Shown: positions 17,318 to 26,068 of the stretch, piece by piece
Layout: each line of letters starts with the position of its first letter
Position numbering within the stretch: the first letter of the stretch is position 1
Source: Streptomyces sp. NBC_01591
Lineage (GTDB): Bacteria; Actinomycetota; Actinomycetes; Streptomycetales; Streptomycetaceae
NCBI RefSeq assembly: GCF_035918155.1
Contig: NZ_CP109327.1
Location: forward strand, 1,302,001 to 1,366,000
Length of the DNA stretch: 64,000 bases
Direction: 5' to 3'
Program-made: the position numbers and the translations under genes
Notes under the pieces: model-generated
What the model was told of the DNA's origin: nothing
Database searches by the model: none
The model's input: only the letters and a program-made list of their open reading frames with translations

Positions 17318-18271
17318 ATGGAAATGATCCATGTCCGCGCGGTGAGCCCGCCGGACCTGACCGACCAGGTGGTGGACCGGCTGGCCGGTGATCCGTGTGT
17401 GCTGAACCTGATCGTGCAGCCGGGTGCGGTACGCAATCCGGACGGCGACGGGATCGCGTGCGATGTGCTGACGGGGGCCGCGAACGAACTGCTGCGCAGC
17501 CTGCGCTCACTGCACCTGGACCTGCGCGGCTCCATCGTCATCGAACCGGTGGACATGGCCTTCTCCGGCCTGGCGGTCGACGCCGGGACCGAGCGGCTCG
17601 GGCCACTGACCCGCGCGCCCGTGTGGGAGCAGGTGGAGGCCCGCATCCGCGCCCAGGGGACATACCCGCCGAGTTTCTACCTGTACCTGGTTATCGCGGG
17701 CCTCATCGGATCGGTCGGGATCGTCACCAACTCCCAGATCCTGATTGTCGCGGCGATGGTCGTCGGCCCCGAATACGGTGCCATCGTCAGCGTCGCGCTG
17801 GGCATCGACCGGGGCGACCGGCAGCGGATCCGGCAGGGGCTGACGGCGCTGTGCACGGGCTTCCTGCTGACGATCCTCGTCACTTTCCTCTTCAGTCTCC
17901 TGATCCGCGGATTCGGCCTCCAGTCGGCTGCGTTCGATGCGGGGCTGCGGCCGGTCTCCAACCTGATCAACACCCCCAATTTCTTCTCGGTCGCCGTGGC
18001 GACGCTGGCCGGCATCGTCGGCATCGTGTCGCTCACCGAGGCCAGGACGAGTGCCCTGCTGGGCGTCTTCATCTCGGTCACGACCATCCCGGCCGCCGCC
18101 GATCTCAGCGTCTCCACCGCGTTCGCCAGCTGGTCCGATGCCCGGGGTTCGCTCATCCAGTTGCTGGTCAACATCGCGGTGCTGATCCTGGTGGGCACGG
18201 CCGCGCTCAAGTGTCAGCGGGCGATCTGGCACCACATCGGCCTCCGCCACGGCGGTACGGGCCGACGGTAG
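17318..18271 (+). CDS. DUF389 membrane protein
   Basis: This 317-residue protein starts at ATG 17318, 6 bases after GGAGG. Residues 1-110 form a soluble domain (DQVVDRLAGDPCVLNLIV, DLRGSIVIEPVDMAFSG). Then come about six helices with the hallmark NSQILIVAAMVVGPEYGAIVSVALGI and NTPNFFSVAVATLAGIVGIVSLTEARTSALLGVFISVTTIPAAADL. DUF389 proteins are membrane proteins of unknown transport role. The open frame upstream runs through the antisense strand of the GH15 remnant and is not coding. Confidence 0.87.
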   Translation: MEMIHVRAVSPPDLTDQVVDRLAGDPCVLNLIVQPGAVRNPDGDGIACDVLTGAANELLRSLRSLHLDLRGSIVIEPVDMAFSGLAVDAGTERLGPLTRAPVWEQVEARIRAQGTYPPSFYLYLVIAGLIGSVGIVTNSQILIVAAMVVGPEYGAIVSVALGIDRGDRQRIRQGLTALCTGFLLTILVTFLFSLLIRGFGLQSAAFDAGLRPVSNLINTPNFFSVAVATLAGIVGIVSLTEARTSALLGVFISVTTIPAAADLSVSTAFASWSDARGSLIQLLVNIAVLILVGTAALKCQRAIWHHIGLRHGGTGRR

Positions 18272-18436
18272 CGGTCCGGGCGCGGGCCGTGACGGGCGGT
18301 GTCCAGATGATGCCGGAACCTGGCCGACCCGCGATGATCGGACACAGGGCGCAGATGTGCCGGCCGGTGCGGTGCCGGTCAGGGCCGGTGCGGCGAGAGT
18401 GGCGCCCACGCCCGTGGAGCAGTCAGGAGGGCCCCG

Positions 18437-19882
18437 ATGCCGCAGGACCCGACCCCGATGCCCCAGGACGCGCCCTCGATGCTCAGGACGGCACCGGGTG
18501 CGACGCCCGAGCAGCGAGCAGCCCGCGGCAAGGCGGCCCGGCGTGAAACGCCTCGGTCGAGCCATGCCGAGTTCGAGCCGCGGGCCGACCGGCCCGACCC
18601 GCTGGGCATCCTCGAAGCCCAGTCCGCGGCCCGAGTGCCCGAGCTCGTGCCGATCCGCTACGGACGGATGTCCGAGTCGCCGTTCCGCTTCTACCGGGGC
18701 GCCGCCGCGATCATGGCCTCCGACCTGGCCACCACCAGGGATTCCGGGATCAGGGCCCAACTGTGCGGGGACGCCCATCTGATGAACTTCGGGCTGCTCG
18801 CCTCGCCGGAGCGGAACCTGCTGTTCGACATCACCGACTTCGACGAGACGTCCCCCGGACCCTGGGAGTGGGACGTCAAACGCCTGGCGACCAGCTTCGT
18901 CATCGCGGGCCGGGCGAACGGTTTCACCGACAGGGAGCGCGCGGACATCGTGCTGACCACGGCGAGGTCGTACCGGGAGTCGATGATCCGGTTCGCCGGC
19001 ATGCGCAATCTCGACGTGTGGTATTCGCGGATCGACATCGGCGGTCTCGAAGCGCTGGCGTCCCAGCAGTTGGCGAAGCGCGGCCGCAAGAGGCTGGCCC
19101 GGGCCGCGGCGAAGGCCCGCACCCGGGACAACCTGCAGGCCTTCGACAGACTCACCGAGACCGTGGACGGCCGGCCACGCATCGCGGCGGACCCGCCGCT
19201 GCTCGTACCGGTCGCCGATCTGCTCCCGAAGGGCGAGCGCGACGCGACGCAGGAGCAGTTCCGCGGACTGATCGCGCGTTACGGCCGCAGCCTGCCGTCG
19301 GACCGGCGGACCCTGCTCTCCGACTTCCGCTTCGTGGACATGGCACGCAAGGTGGTCGGTGTCGGCAGCGTCGGAACACGGTGCTGGATCGTCCTGATGC
19401 TCGGCAGGGACGGCAAGGATCCGCTCCTCCTCCAGGCCAAGGAGGCCGACACCTCGGTGCTCGCGCCCCATGCCGGCGCCGGCCCGTACCGGAACCAGGG
19501 CGAGCGCGTGGTCTCGGGACAGCGGCTGATGCAGGCGGCGGGCGACATCTTCCTCGGCTGGGAGCGGGTGGACGGGGTCGACGGCAGACGCCGCGACTTC
19601 TACGTACGCCAGTTGCGCGACTGGAAGGGCATCGTCGAACCGGAGGACATGGTGCCGTCCGGCATGCGGGTGTTCGGTGAGGCATGCGGCACCATACTGG
19701 CCCGCGCCCACGCGCGTTCCGGCGACCGGATCGCCATCGCGGCGTACCTGGGTCGCGGCCACTCGTTCGACCGGGCACTGACATATTTCGCCGAGAAGTA
19801 CGCCGACCGGAACGAGCAGGACCACCGGGCGCTCGTCGACGCGGTGCGGGCGGGGCGGCTTCCCGCGGCCCGGGACGACTAG
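18437..19882 (+). CDS. DUF2252 family protein
   Basis: This 481-residue protein has an AGGAGG site before ATG 18437. The disordered first 45 residues lead into the DUF2252 core: RMSESPFRFYRGAAAIMASDL, QLCGDAHLMNFGLLASPE, DITDFDETSPGPWEWDVKRLATSF, then KEADTSVL and FYVRQLRDWKG. The arrangement of the GDAH and DFDE motifs resembles kinase or aminoglycoside phosphotransferase folds, but the activity is unknown. It is common in Streptomyces near stress genes, as here between DUF389 and the chloride channel. Confidence 0.9.
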   Translation: MPQDPTPMPQDAPSMLRTAPGATPEQRAARGKAARRETPRSSHAEFEPRADRPDPLGILEAQSAARVPELVPIRYGRMSESPFRFYRGAAAIMASDLATTRDSGIRAQLCGDAHLMNFGLLASPERNLLFDITDFDETSPGPWEWDVKRLATSFVIAGRANGFTDRERADIVLTTARSYRESMIRFAGMRNLDVWYSRIDIGGLEALASQQLAKRGRKRLARAAAKARTRDNLQAFDRLTETVDGRPRIAADPPLLVPVADLLPKGERDATQEQFRGLIARYGRSLPSDRRTLLSDFRFVDMARKVVGVGSVGTRCWIVLMLGRDGKDPLLLQAKEADTSVLAPHAGAGPYRNQGERVVSGQRLMQAAGDIFLGWERVDGVDGRRRDFYVRQLRDWKGIVEPEDMVPSGMRVFGEACGTILARAHARSGDRIAIAAYLGRGHSFDRALTYFAEKYADRNEQDHRALVDAVRAGRLPAARDD

Positions 19883-20038
19883 GGCCTGTCCGCTGGTCCA
19901 GAGGAATGGCAGTACGGGAATCACCGCACGCCGCCAGCGGCTACAGCACGGCGGGATCGGCGCATTGTGCTATCTCCTTGTGGACGCTTGCGGGACAGCG
20001 TGTTCCAGACGGGTTGCGATGCCGAGGAGACAACGATC

Positions 20039-21373
20039 GTGTCGACGCAGCCCGCCGCAGCGCCCGCCGCGGCGGCAGCGGACCCCTTCGCGCTGATCCG
20101 CACCCGTGGCTACGCCGTGCTCCTGGTGATGGCGGCGGGTATCGGAGTCCCGGTCTCGGCGATGGCGTTCGGATTCCTCGCGCTCGTCCATGAACTCCAG
20201 TCGCGGACCTACCACGACCTGCCCCGGGCGCTCGGTTTCACCGGTACGCCGTCCTGGTGGCCGGTGCCACTGCTCGCCGTGGCGGGCCTGCTGGTCGGGC
20301 TGTCCGTCCGCCACCTGCCGGGGAAGGGCGGTCACCGGCCCGCCGACGGGATGGTGAGCACGGGGGCGCCCTCGGCGGTGGAGCTGCCCGGCGTCGCGTT
20401 GGCGGCGCTCGCCTCGCTTGGCGTCGGGGCGGTGCTCGGTCCCGAGGCGCCGCTCATCGCGCTCGGCGGCGGACTGGCCGTGTACGCGGCGCGCCTGGTC
20501 AAGCCCGGCATCAAGTCCGGTGCGAGTGCCGTGTTGGGGGCCGCGGGAAGCTTCGCCGCCATCAGCGCGCTGCTGGGGTCGCCGCTCCTGGGGGCCTTTC
20601 TCCTGATGGAGGTCTCAGGACTGGCCGGGATGATGCTCGGAATGGTCCTGGTGCCGGGTCTGCTGGCGGCCGGTATCGGCGCGCTCATCTTCACCGGACT
20701 CGGCTCGTGGACCGGGCTCGGGACGTACTCCCTGGCACTTCATCATGTACCCCGGGCCGCGGGGCCCGACCTCGCGCAGTTCGGCTGGGCGCTCGTCCTG
20801 GGCCTGGCAGCGGCTTTGGCCGGCACGGGTATTCAGCGGCTCGCCCTGTTCCTCCAGGCGCGGGTGGAGCGGCGGACCGTGGTGGCCACCGTCGTCATGG
20901 GCCTGGTCGTCGGTGCGGCCGCCCTCGTGTACGCGGAAAGCACCGGAAGGGACGCGTCCGAGGTGCTGTACTCCGGGGAGAACGCCCTCGATCCGCTGCT
21001 GGCCCAGAGCGCCGGATACTCGGTGGGCACACTCGTGGTGCTGGTCGTCTGCAAGGCGCTGGCGTACTGCGTGTCCTTGAGCAGCTTCCGGGGAGGCCCC
21101 GTCTTCCCGGCGATGTTCGTGGGAGCGGCGGGCGGTATCGCCCTGTCCCATCTCCCGGGCCTGGACCTCACGTCGGGCTTCGCGATGGGCATCGGCGCCA
21201 TGTGCGTGGCGATGCTCAAGCTCCCGATGACGTCGGTACTGCTGGCGACACTGCTGCTGGGGTCCGAGGGCCTCACCGTGATGCCGCTCGTGATCGTCTC
21301 GGTAGTGGTCTCCTACGTCGTCACGCTCAGGCTCGCGCCGTCCCCCGCCGTCGCCCGGCCGGATCGTGGATGA
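20039..21373 (+). CDS. ClC-type chloride channel/transporter
   Basis: This 444-residue protein is taken from GTG 20039, after GAGGAGA; an in-frame start at 19967 lacks a ribosome site. It has ten or more helices. The ClC signatures are present in variant form: GAVLGPEAPLIALGGG (GREGP site, with the gating Glu kept), GSFAAISALLGSPLLGAFLLME and SFRGGPVFPAMFVGAAGG. The GREGP motif reads GPEAP, as in many actinomycete ClC proteins. The role is probably Cl-/H+ exchange or anion flux in stress or pH balance. Confidence 0.9.
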   Translation: MSTQPAAAPAAAAADPFALIRTRGYAVLLVMAAGIGVPVSAMAFGFLALVHELQSRTYHDLPRALGFTGTPSWWPVPLLAVAGLLVGLSVRHLPGKGGHRPADGMVSTGAPSAVELPGVALAALASLGVGAVLGPEAPLIALGGGLAVYAARLVKPGIKSGASAVLGAAGSFAAISALLGSPLLGAFLLMEVSGLAGMMLGMVLVPGLLAAGIGALIFTGLGSWTGLGTYSLALHHVPRAAGPDLAQFGWALVLGLAAALAGTGIQRLALFLQARVERRTVVATVVMGLVVGAAALVYAESTGRDASEVLYSGENALDPLLAQSAGYSVGTLVVLVVCKALAYCVSLSSFRGGPVFPAMFVGAAGGIALSHLPGLDLTSGFAMGIGAMCVAMLKLPMTSVLLATLLLGSEGLTVMPLVIVSVVVSYVVTLRLAPSPAVARPDRG

Positions 21374-21391
21374 CGGACCCCTGTCGTGACC

Positions 21392-21832
21392 TCAGACCTT
21401 CTCCTCCCCCTGCGGATCCGCGCACAGCGCCCAGATGACGAAGACGTCGATGGCGATGAGCACGATGGACCAGAGCGGGTAGTAGGGCAGCCAGAGGAAG
21501 TTGGCGACTGCGCCCAGACCCACGAGCACGATGCCCACCACGCGTGCCCATACGGCTCCGGTGAACAGCGCGCAGCCGGCGATGACGATGGCGATGCCCA
21601 GAACGAGATGGATCCAGCCCCAGCCGGTGAGGTTGAACTGGAACACATAGTTGCGCGTGGCGATGAACAAGTCGTCCTTGGCGATGGCGGCGATTCCCTG
21701 GAAGACCGACATCGCTCCGCCGAAGATCATCAGCACCGCCGCGAAGGCGGTCCAGCCGATCCGGAAGGGGTGGTTCGAACTCGGGGTGGTGTCGGGCGCC
21801 ACTCCCGGCCCGTTGGCGGCGGTACTGGCCAT
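21392..21832 (-). CDS. DUF7144 small membrane protein
   Basis: This 146-residue protein has four hydrophobic helices (AAVLMIFGGAMSVFQGI, GWIHLVLGIAIVIAGCALF, RVVGIVLVGLGAVANFL, WSIVLIAIDVFVIWALC) preceded by a polar tail. This layout, with the FNLTGWGWIH loop, is typical of DUF7144. Function is unknown. GAGGAGGCCGCA precedes the ATG at 21832. It is convergent with the ClC gene and divergent from the XRE regulator. Confidence 0.85.
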   Translation of the reverse strand: MASTAANGPGVAPDTTPSSNHPFRIGWTAFAAVLMIFGGAMSVFQGIAAIAKDDLFIATRNYVFQFNLTGWGWIHLVLGIAIVIAGCALFTGAVWARVVGIVLVGLGAVANFLWLPYYPLWSIVLIAIDVFVIWALCADPQGEEKV

Positions 21833-21993
21833 TGCGGCCTCCTCGGGTAGCAGAGCAACCCGGCAGACCCGAGTGGGTCACCGGGCCCTCCCCGACCCAG
21901 CGTGTCACGTCGGCACCCGGTCAGCAGAACAGCCGCTTCCAAGTGCGGTCGCCATGACCCAATCTGTCTCCAGCGAGGGATATCATCTCCATT

Positions 21994-22575
21994 GTGAGAG
22001 AAACCGAAGAGATGGAGCCCTGCTCCGTCGATGCCCGGCTCGCCTCGCGGCTGGGTGAACTACGCACCGAACGCGGCTGGTCGCTGGACGAACTCTCGCG
22101 ACGCAGCGGGGTGAGCCGCTCCACGCTGTCCCGGCTGGAGCGCGGCGAGTTGAGCCCGACCGCCGCCCTGCTCGGCAAGTTGTGCACGGTCTACGAACGG
22201 ACGATGTCCCGGCTGCTGCTGGAGGTGGAGGCGGAGCCCCCGCAACTCGTCCCCGCCGCGCGGCAACCGGTCTGGCGGGACGAGGCATCGGGCTTCGTAC
22301 GCCGCTCGGTGTCGCCTCCGCACACCGGTCTGCGCGCGGAGGTCATCGAGGGCACGCTCGACGCGGGGGCCACCATCGCGTACGAGAACCCACCGGTGCC
22401 CGGCGTGGAGCAGCATCTCTGGGTACTGGAGGGAGCGGTCGAGATCACTGTCGACGGCACCGCACACACCGTGCGCAGCGGCGACTGTCTCCGGTTCCGG
22501 CTGCGCGGCCCCTCGCACTTCCACTGCCCGGGGCCTGAACAGGTCCGCTATGCACTGATGATCGTTCTGCCATGA
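21994..22575 (+). CDS. XRE-family regulator with cupin sensor domain
   Basis: This 193-residue product from GTG 21994 (ATG 22012 is an alternative, with GAAGAG before it) has an N-terminal helix-turn-helix (ELRTERGWSLDELSRRSGVSRSTLSRLERGELSPTAALL) and a C-terminal cupin barrel (EQHLWVLEGAVEITVDGTAHTVRSGDCLRFR). Such proteins repress nearby genes and respond to a small ligand held in the cupin. A GNAT acetyltransferase follows after 40 bases on the same strand, a common pairing, so it probably controls its own operon. Confidence 0.9.
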   Translation: MRETEEMEPCSVDARLASRLGELRTERGWSLDELSRRSGVSRSTLSRLERGELSPTAALLGKLCTVYERTMSRLLLEVEAEPPQLVPAARQPVWRDEASGFVRRSVSPPHTGLRAEVIEGTLDAGATIAYENPPVPGVEQHLWVLEGAVEITVDGTAHTVRSGDCLRFRLRGPSHFHCPGPEQVRYALMIVLP

Positions 22576-22615
22576 CCGCCGCGAAGGCTGTGACGGCTGT
22601 GAGAGGACCCCGCAC

Positions 22616-23185
22616 ATGATCGAGATCGTCACCGTGAGCGGCCCCGAACTGGTCACCTACGCAGACGAGTTGGCCGCGCTCCTGGTGGACACCGTGGACG
22701 GCGGATCGTCGGTGGGTTTCCTCGCGCCGCTGGACCGTGACTCGGCCGCCGCCTGGTGGCGGGAGCGGGCCGGGGCCGTCGACGCGGGCCGTCTTCAGGT
22801 CTGGATCGCCCGCGACGCCGAACGGGTCGCTGGGACGATCGGCCTGGTCCGGGCCCCACTGCCCAACGCCCGCCACCGCGCGGAGGTGGCCAAGCTGATG
22901 GTGCGTCCGTCGGCCCGCGGCCGGGGCCTGGGCCGGTCACTGCTCGATGCCGCCGAGCGGTCCGCTGCCGGGGCGGGCGTCACGCTGCTGGTCCTGGACA
23001 CCGAGAGCGGAAGTCCCGCCGAGCGGCTCTACCGTTCGGCGGGCTGGACGGAGTGCGGCTCGATCCCGGACTACGCCGAGGACCCGGCCGGGGTCCTCAA
23101 GCCGACGACGCTCTACTACAAATCGATCGGCTCCACGCAGTCGGCGTCCGGCCGGGCGGCGGATCCGTCGGCGCCCTCCCGGTGA
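22616..23185 (+). CDS. GNAT family N-acetyltransferase
   Basis: This 189-residue protein starts at ATG 22616. Acetyl-CoA binding is shown by VAKLMVRPSARGRGLGRSLLDAAERSA (motif A, RGxGxG-type), and the C-terminal LYRSAGWTECGSIPDYAEDP plus TLYYKSIG is usual for the family. The substrate may be a small amine or an antibiotic. It is the probable operon partner of the XRE-cupin regulator. Confidence 0.9.
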   Translation: MIEIVTVSGPELVTYADELAALLVDTVDGGSSVGFLAPLDRDSAAAWWRERAGAVDAGRLQVWIARDAERVAGTIGLVRAPLPNARHRAEVAKLMVRPSARGRGLGRSLLDAAERSAAGAGVTLLVLDTESGSPAERLYRSAGWTECGSIPDYAEDPAGVLKPTTLYYKSIGSTQSASGRAADPSAPSR

Positions 23186-23214
23186 CACCGCCTTCGCCGG
23201 CCCTCGCGGGTCCG

Positions 23215-23372
23215 GGTTTGCCGATCTCCTGGGCGAGGCACAGGAGTTCGGCGCCCCGGCCCGTACCCGCACACGGGTCGCCCGTCGGGGTCATGCCGCG
23301 GTCGGCGCGGCGGCCGGACTCCCGCAGGTCGGTGACGTACGCGGGCTCCGGGCGGCCCGGCAACCGGCTTCG
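23215..23372 (-). pseudogene. Unrecognised coding remnant
   Basis: Between the GNAT and peroxidase genes, the minus strand has a run of about 50 codons with very strong G/C third positions, reading EPAYVTDLRESGRRADRG, then MTPTGDPCAGTGRGAELLCLAQEIGKP. The codon pattern fades on both sides. I do not recognise the family. It looks like a leftover of a deleted gene; the rest of the 246-base gap shows only the ribosome site of the next gene. Confidence 0.4.
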
Positions 23373-23431
23373 TACGGACCGGCTCCGGCGTGACAATGGC
23401 TGCGGAAGCCACACCTCACGAGGAGACCCTC

Positions 23432-23920
23432 ATGACGCTGCACGACATCCCCCTGCGCACACTCACCGGCGAGCCCACCTCCCTGGCCGACTACCGGGGC
23501 CGGGCGGTCCTGTTGGTGAATGTCGCGTCCAAGTGCGGACTCACCCCGCAGTACGCGGGCCTGGAAAGGCTCCAGAACGAGTACGCCGGCCGCGGCTTCA
23601 CCGTGCTCGGCGTGCCCTGCAACCAGTTTGCCGGCCAGGAGCCGGGCAGCGCGGAGGAGATCCGGACCTTCTGCTCGACGACATACGGCGTCAGCTTCCC
23701 GCTGCTGGAGAAGACCGACGTGAACGGCGAAACGCGCCACCCGCTGTACGCCGAGCTGGCTCAGCTGGCGGACGCGGACGGCGAGGCCGGTGACGTCCAG
23801 TGGAACTTCGAGAAGTTCCTCATCTCGCCGGCGGGCGTACCGGTCGCGCGCCTGCGCCCGGGCACGGAGCCGGAGGCGCCCGAGCTCATCGCGGCCATCG
23901 AGGCCCAGCTGCCGGCCTGA
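23432..23920 (+). CDS. Glutathione peroxidase family, Cys type
   Basis: This 162-residue protein has AGGAG before ATG 23432. The peroxidatic site VNVASKCGLTPQY carries Cys35 in place of selenocysteine, followed by the conserved VPCNQFAGQEPG and QWNFEKFLI. Actinomycetes lack glutathione, so the enzyme is probably a thioredoxin-dependent peroxidase for hydroperoxides. It ends before a hairpin and is convergent with the acyl-CoA dehydrogenase gene. Confidence 0.94.
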   Translation: MTLHDIPLRTLTGEPTSLADYRGRAVLLVNVASKCGLTPQYAGLERLQNEYAGRGFTVLGVPCNQFAGQEPGSAEEIRTFCSTTYGVSFPLLEKTDVNGETRHPLYAELAQLADADGEAGDVQWNFEKFLISPAGVPVARLRPGTEPEAPELIAAIEAQLPA

Positions 23921-23937
23921 CGGATCGCTTCCTCGAC

Positions 23938-23971
23938 CGCCGGGCGGGCCCGGGATTCGGCCCGTCCGGCG
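23938..23971. terminator. Hairpin between convergent peroxidase and acyl-CoA dehydrogenase genes
   Basis: Thirteen-base arms (23938-23950 and 23959-23971) pair with one mismatch around an 8-base loop. The position suggests a bidirectional terminator. Confidence 0.7.
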
Positions 23972-23994
23972 ATCGGAGAACGCGCGCGGAACCC

Positions 23995-25221
23995 CTAACG
24001 GATCGGCATGCCCGAAAGGGTGCGGGCGATCACCAGCCGCTGGATCTCACTCGTGCCCTCGAAGATCGTGTAGATCGCCGCGTCCCGGTGCATCCGCTCC
24101 ACCGGGTACTCACGGGTGAAGCCGTTGCCGCCGAGGATCTGGACGGCCTGGGCGGTGACCTTCTTCGCCGTCTCGCTCGCGTACAGCTTGGACATGGAGC
24201 CCTCGGCCGAGGTGAACGGCTTTCCGGTGGTCGCCATCCACGAGGCGCGCCATACCAGCAGCCGGGCCGCGTCGATCTGCGTACGCATGTCGGCGAGCTG
24301 GAAGGCGACGCCCTGGTTGTCGATGATGGGCCGGCCGAACTGGGTGCGGGTCTTCGCGTAGTCCAGTGCCACCTCGTACGCCGCACGGGCGGTGCCGACC
24401 GCCATGGCGCCGACCGCGGGGCGGGACGCCTCGAAGGTGGCCATCGCGGCGTTCTTCACCCGCTCACCACCGGACGCGGCGCGCTCGCGGGCCCGTGCCA
24501 GGCGCTGGTCGAGCTTCTCCTTGCCGCCGAGCAGACAGTGGCCGGGGACCCGGACGTCCTCGAGGACGACCTCGGCGGTGTGCGAGGCACGTATGCCGTG
24601 CTTCTTGAACTTCTGCCCCTGGGAGAGACCGGGGGTGTCCGGCGGCACGATGAACGAGGCGTGCCCCTTGGACCCCAGCTCCGGGTCGACCACGGCGACG
24701 ACGACATGGACGTTGGCGATGCCGCCGTTGGTCGCCCAGGTCTTGGTGCCGTTCAGCACCCACTCGTCCTTGGCCTGGTCGTACACCGCGCGGGTACGCA
24801 TCGAGGCGACGTCGGAACCCGCGTCCGGCTCGGAGGAGCAGAAGGCCGCGACCTTGACGTCGTCGGCGTCGCCGTACATCTGCGGGATCCAGGTCCCGAT
24901 CTGCTCCTCGGTGCCGTTGGCGAGGACGCCCACGGCCGCCAGGCCCGTACCGACGATGGACAGGGCGATGCCCGCGTCCCCCCAGAAGAGCTCCTCCATC
25001 GCCATCGGGATGCCGAGGCCCGTCGGGTCGAAGAACTGCTGGGCGTAGAAGTCGAGGGAGTAGATGCCTACCTTGGCCGCCTCCTGGATGACGGGCCAGG
25101 GCGTTTCCTCACGCTCGTCCCACTCCGAAGCCGCCGGACGGATCACATCCGCGGCGAAGCCGTGAAGCCAGTCACGGACCTGCTTCTGGTCATCGTTGAG
25201 TTCGAGCGTGAACTCCGCCAT
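23995..25221 (-). CDS. Acyl-CoA dehydrogenase
   Basis: This 408-residue protein is read from ATG 25221 (MAEFTLELNDDQ), which follows GAGGGGAAC. Family marks are EELFWGDAGIALSIVGTGLAAVG, AAFCSSEPDAGSDVASMRT, LNGTKTWATNGGIANVHVVVA, YAKTRTQFGRPIIDNQGVAFQLADM and the C-terminal FEGTSEIQRLVIAR. It should oxidise a fatty or branched acyl-CoA to the enoyl-CoA with FAD. A TetR regulator is encoded divergently with clear operator palindromes between them, so it is probably induced by an acyl ligand. Confidence 0.94.
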   Translation of the reverse strand: MAEFTLELNDDQKQVRDWLHGFAADVIRPAASEWDEREETPWPVIQEAAKVGIYSLDFYAQQFFDPTGLGIPMAMEELFWGDAGIALSIVGTGLAAVGVLANGTEEQIGTWIPQMYGDADDVKVAAFCSSEPDAGSDVASMRTRAVYDQAKDEWVLNGTKTWATNGGIANVHVVVAVVDPELGSKGHASFIVPPDTPGLSQGQKFKKHGIRASHTAEVVLEDVRVPGHCLLGGKEKLDQRLARARERAASGGERVKNAAMATFEASRPAVGAMAVGTARAAYEVALDYAKTRTQFGRPIIDNQGVAFQLADMRTQIDAARLLVWRASWMATTGKPFTSAEGSMSKLYASETAKKVTAQAVQILGGNGFTREYPVERMHRDAAIYTIFEGTSEIQRLVIARTLSGMPIR

Positions 25222-25256
25222 GTTCCCCTCCACGTACTGCTATGGAAAAACCACTC

Positions 25257-25295
25257 GTTACTTGCGGTAACCGCAGTCTGTTACCGACAAGTAGC
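25257..25295. promoter_or_regulatory. Two TetR-type operators between acyl-CoA dehydrogenase and its regulator
   Basis: GTTAC-N5-GTAAC (25257-25271) is a perfect inverted repeat; GTTAC-N6-GTAGC (25280-25295) is a near copy about 23 bases on, two helical turns away. They lie in the 174-base divergent intergenic region, 36-74 bases from the acyl-CoA dehydrogenase start. This is the expected place for binding by the adjacent TetR protein, which may control both genes. Confidence 0.65.
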
Positions 25296-25395
25296 CTCTG
25301 TCAACCGCTCCGGTTCGGATCCGCACAGCGCTGGGCAGGGTGTTACGTTGCGCAGGCAAGACGCATTTGCACGGCCAGGGGCGGGGAGAGGCGAC

Positions 25396-26046
25396 ATGGA
25401 GAGCACACGACAGGCAGAGCGCCAGCGGACAGCGGCCGAGAGCCGCCGCCGCGAGCTGCTCGAAGCCGCCGACCGCGTGGTGCTCAGGGACGGGCCCGGG
25501 GCCTCGATGAACGCCATCGCGGCGGAGGCCGGCATCACCAAACCCATCCTCTACCGGCACTTCGGCGACAAGGGCGGCCTCTACCGCGCCCTCGCCAAGC
25601 GCCACACCGACGCCCTGCTGATCGCCCTGCGGGCCGCACTCGACGCCCCCGCCGAGCGCCGCCAACGCGTCGAGTCGACGCTCGACACCTATCTCGCCGC
25701 GATCGAGGCCCGCCCGCAGGTCTACCGCTTCCTGATGCACCCGTCCGACGACGCGGCGCCCTCGACGGAGCAGGGCTTCGACGTCGGACGGCATTCGGCG
25801 CCCCTGCTGCGCCGGCTCGGCGAGGAACTCGCCCTGGTGATCGCCGAGCGGGTGGACCTGGGCCCGGACAGCGATGCCATGGCCCGCATCTGGGGCCACG
25901 GCATCGTCGGCATGATGCACGCCGCGGGCGACTGGTGGCTGGGCGAACGCCCCTGCTCCCGCGAGCAGTTGGTCCGCAGCCTGGCCGATCTGCTGTGGGG
26001 CAGGCTGGCCGCCGCGGGCGACCGGCCGGGCGGCCCCGGATTCTGA
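25396..26046 (+). CDS. TetR-family transcriptional regulator
   Basis: This 216-residue protein starts at ATG 25396, after GGGGAGAGGCGAC. The helix-turn-helix is RELLEAADRVVLRDGPGASMNAIAAEAGITKPILYRHFGDKGGLYRAL; the C-terminal ligand domain has GIVGMMHAAGDWWLGERPCSREQLVRSLADLLWGRL. It is transcribed away from the acyl-CoA dehydrogenase gene across two palindromic operators, pointing to control of fatty acid oxidation, with an acyl-CoA as plausible effector (inferred). The long open frame upstream is antisense to the dehydrogenase. Confidence 0.93.
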   Translation: MESTRQAERQRTAAESRRRELLEAADRVVLRDGPGASMNAIAAEAGITKPILYRHFGDKGGLYRALAKRHTDALLIALRAALDAPAERRQRVESTLDTYLAAIEARPQVYRFLMHPSDDAAPSTEQGFDVGRHSAPLLRRLGEELALVIAERVDLGPDSDAMARIWGHGIVGMMHAAGDWWLGERPCSREQLVRSLADLLWGRLAAAGDRPGGPGF

Positions 26047-26068
26047 GCCTCTGAGGCCCCGGACGCGG

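Noticed and set aside
23800-25395. Long N-terminal extension in frame with the TetR gene
   Set aside because: It is antisense to the acyl-CoA dehydrogenase; the TetR gene has its own ribosome site and ATG at 25396.
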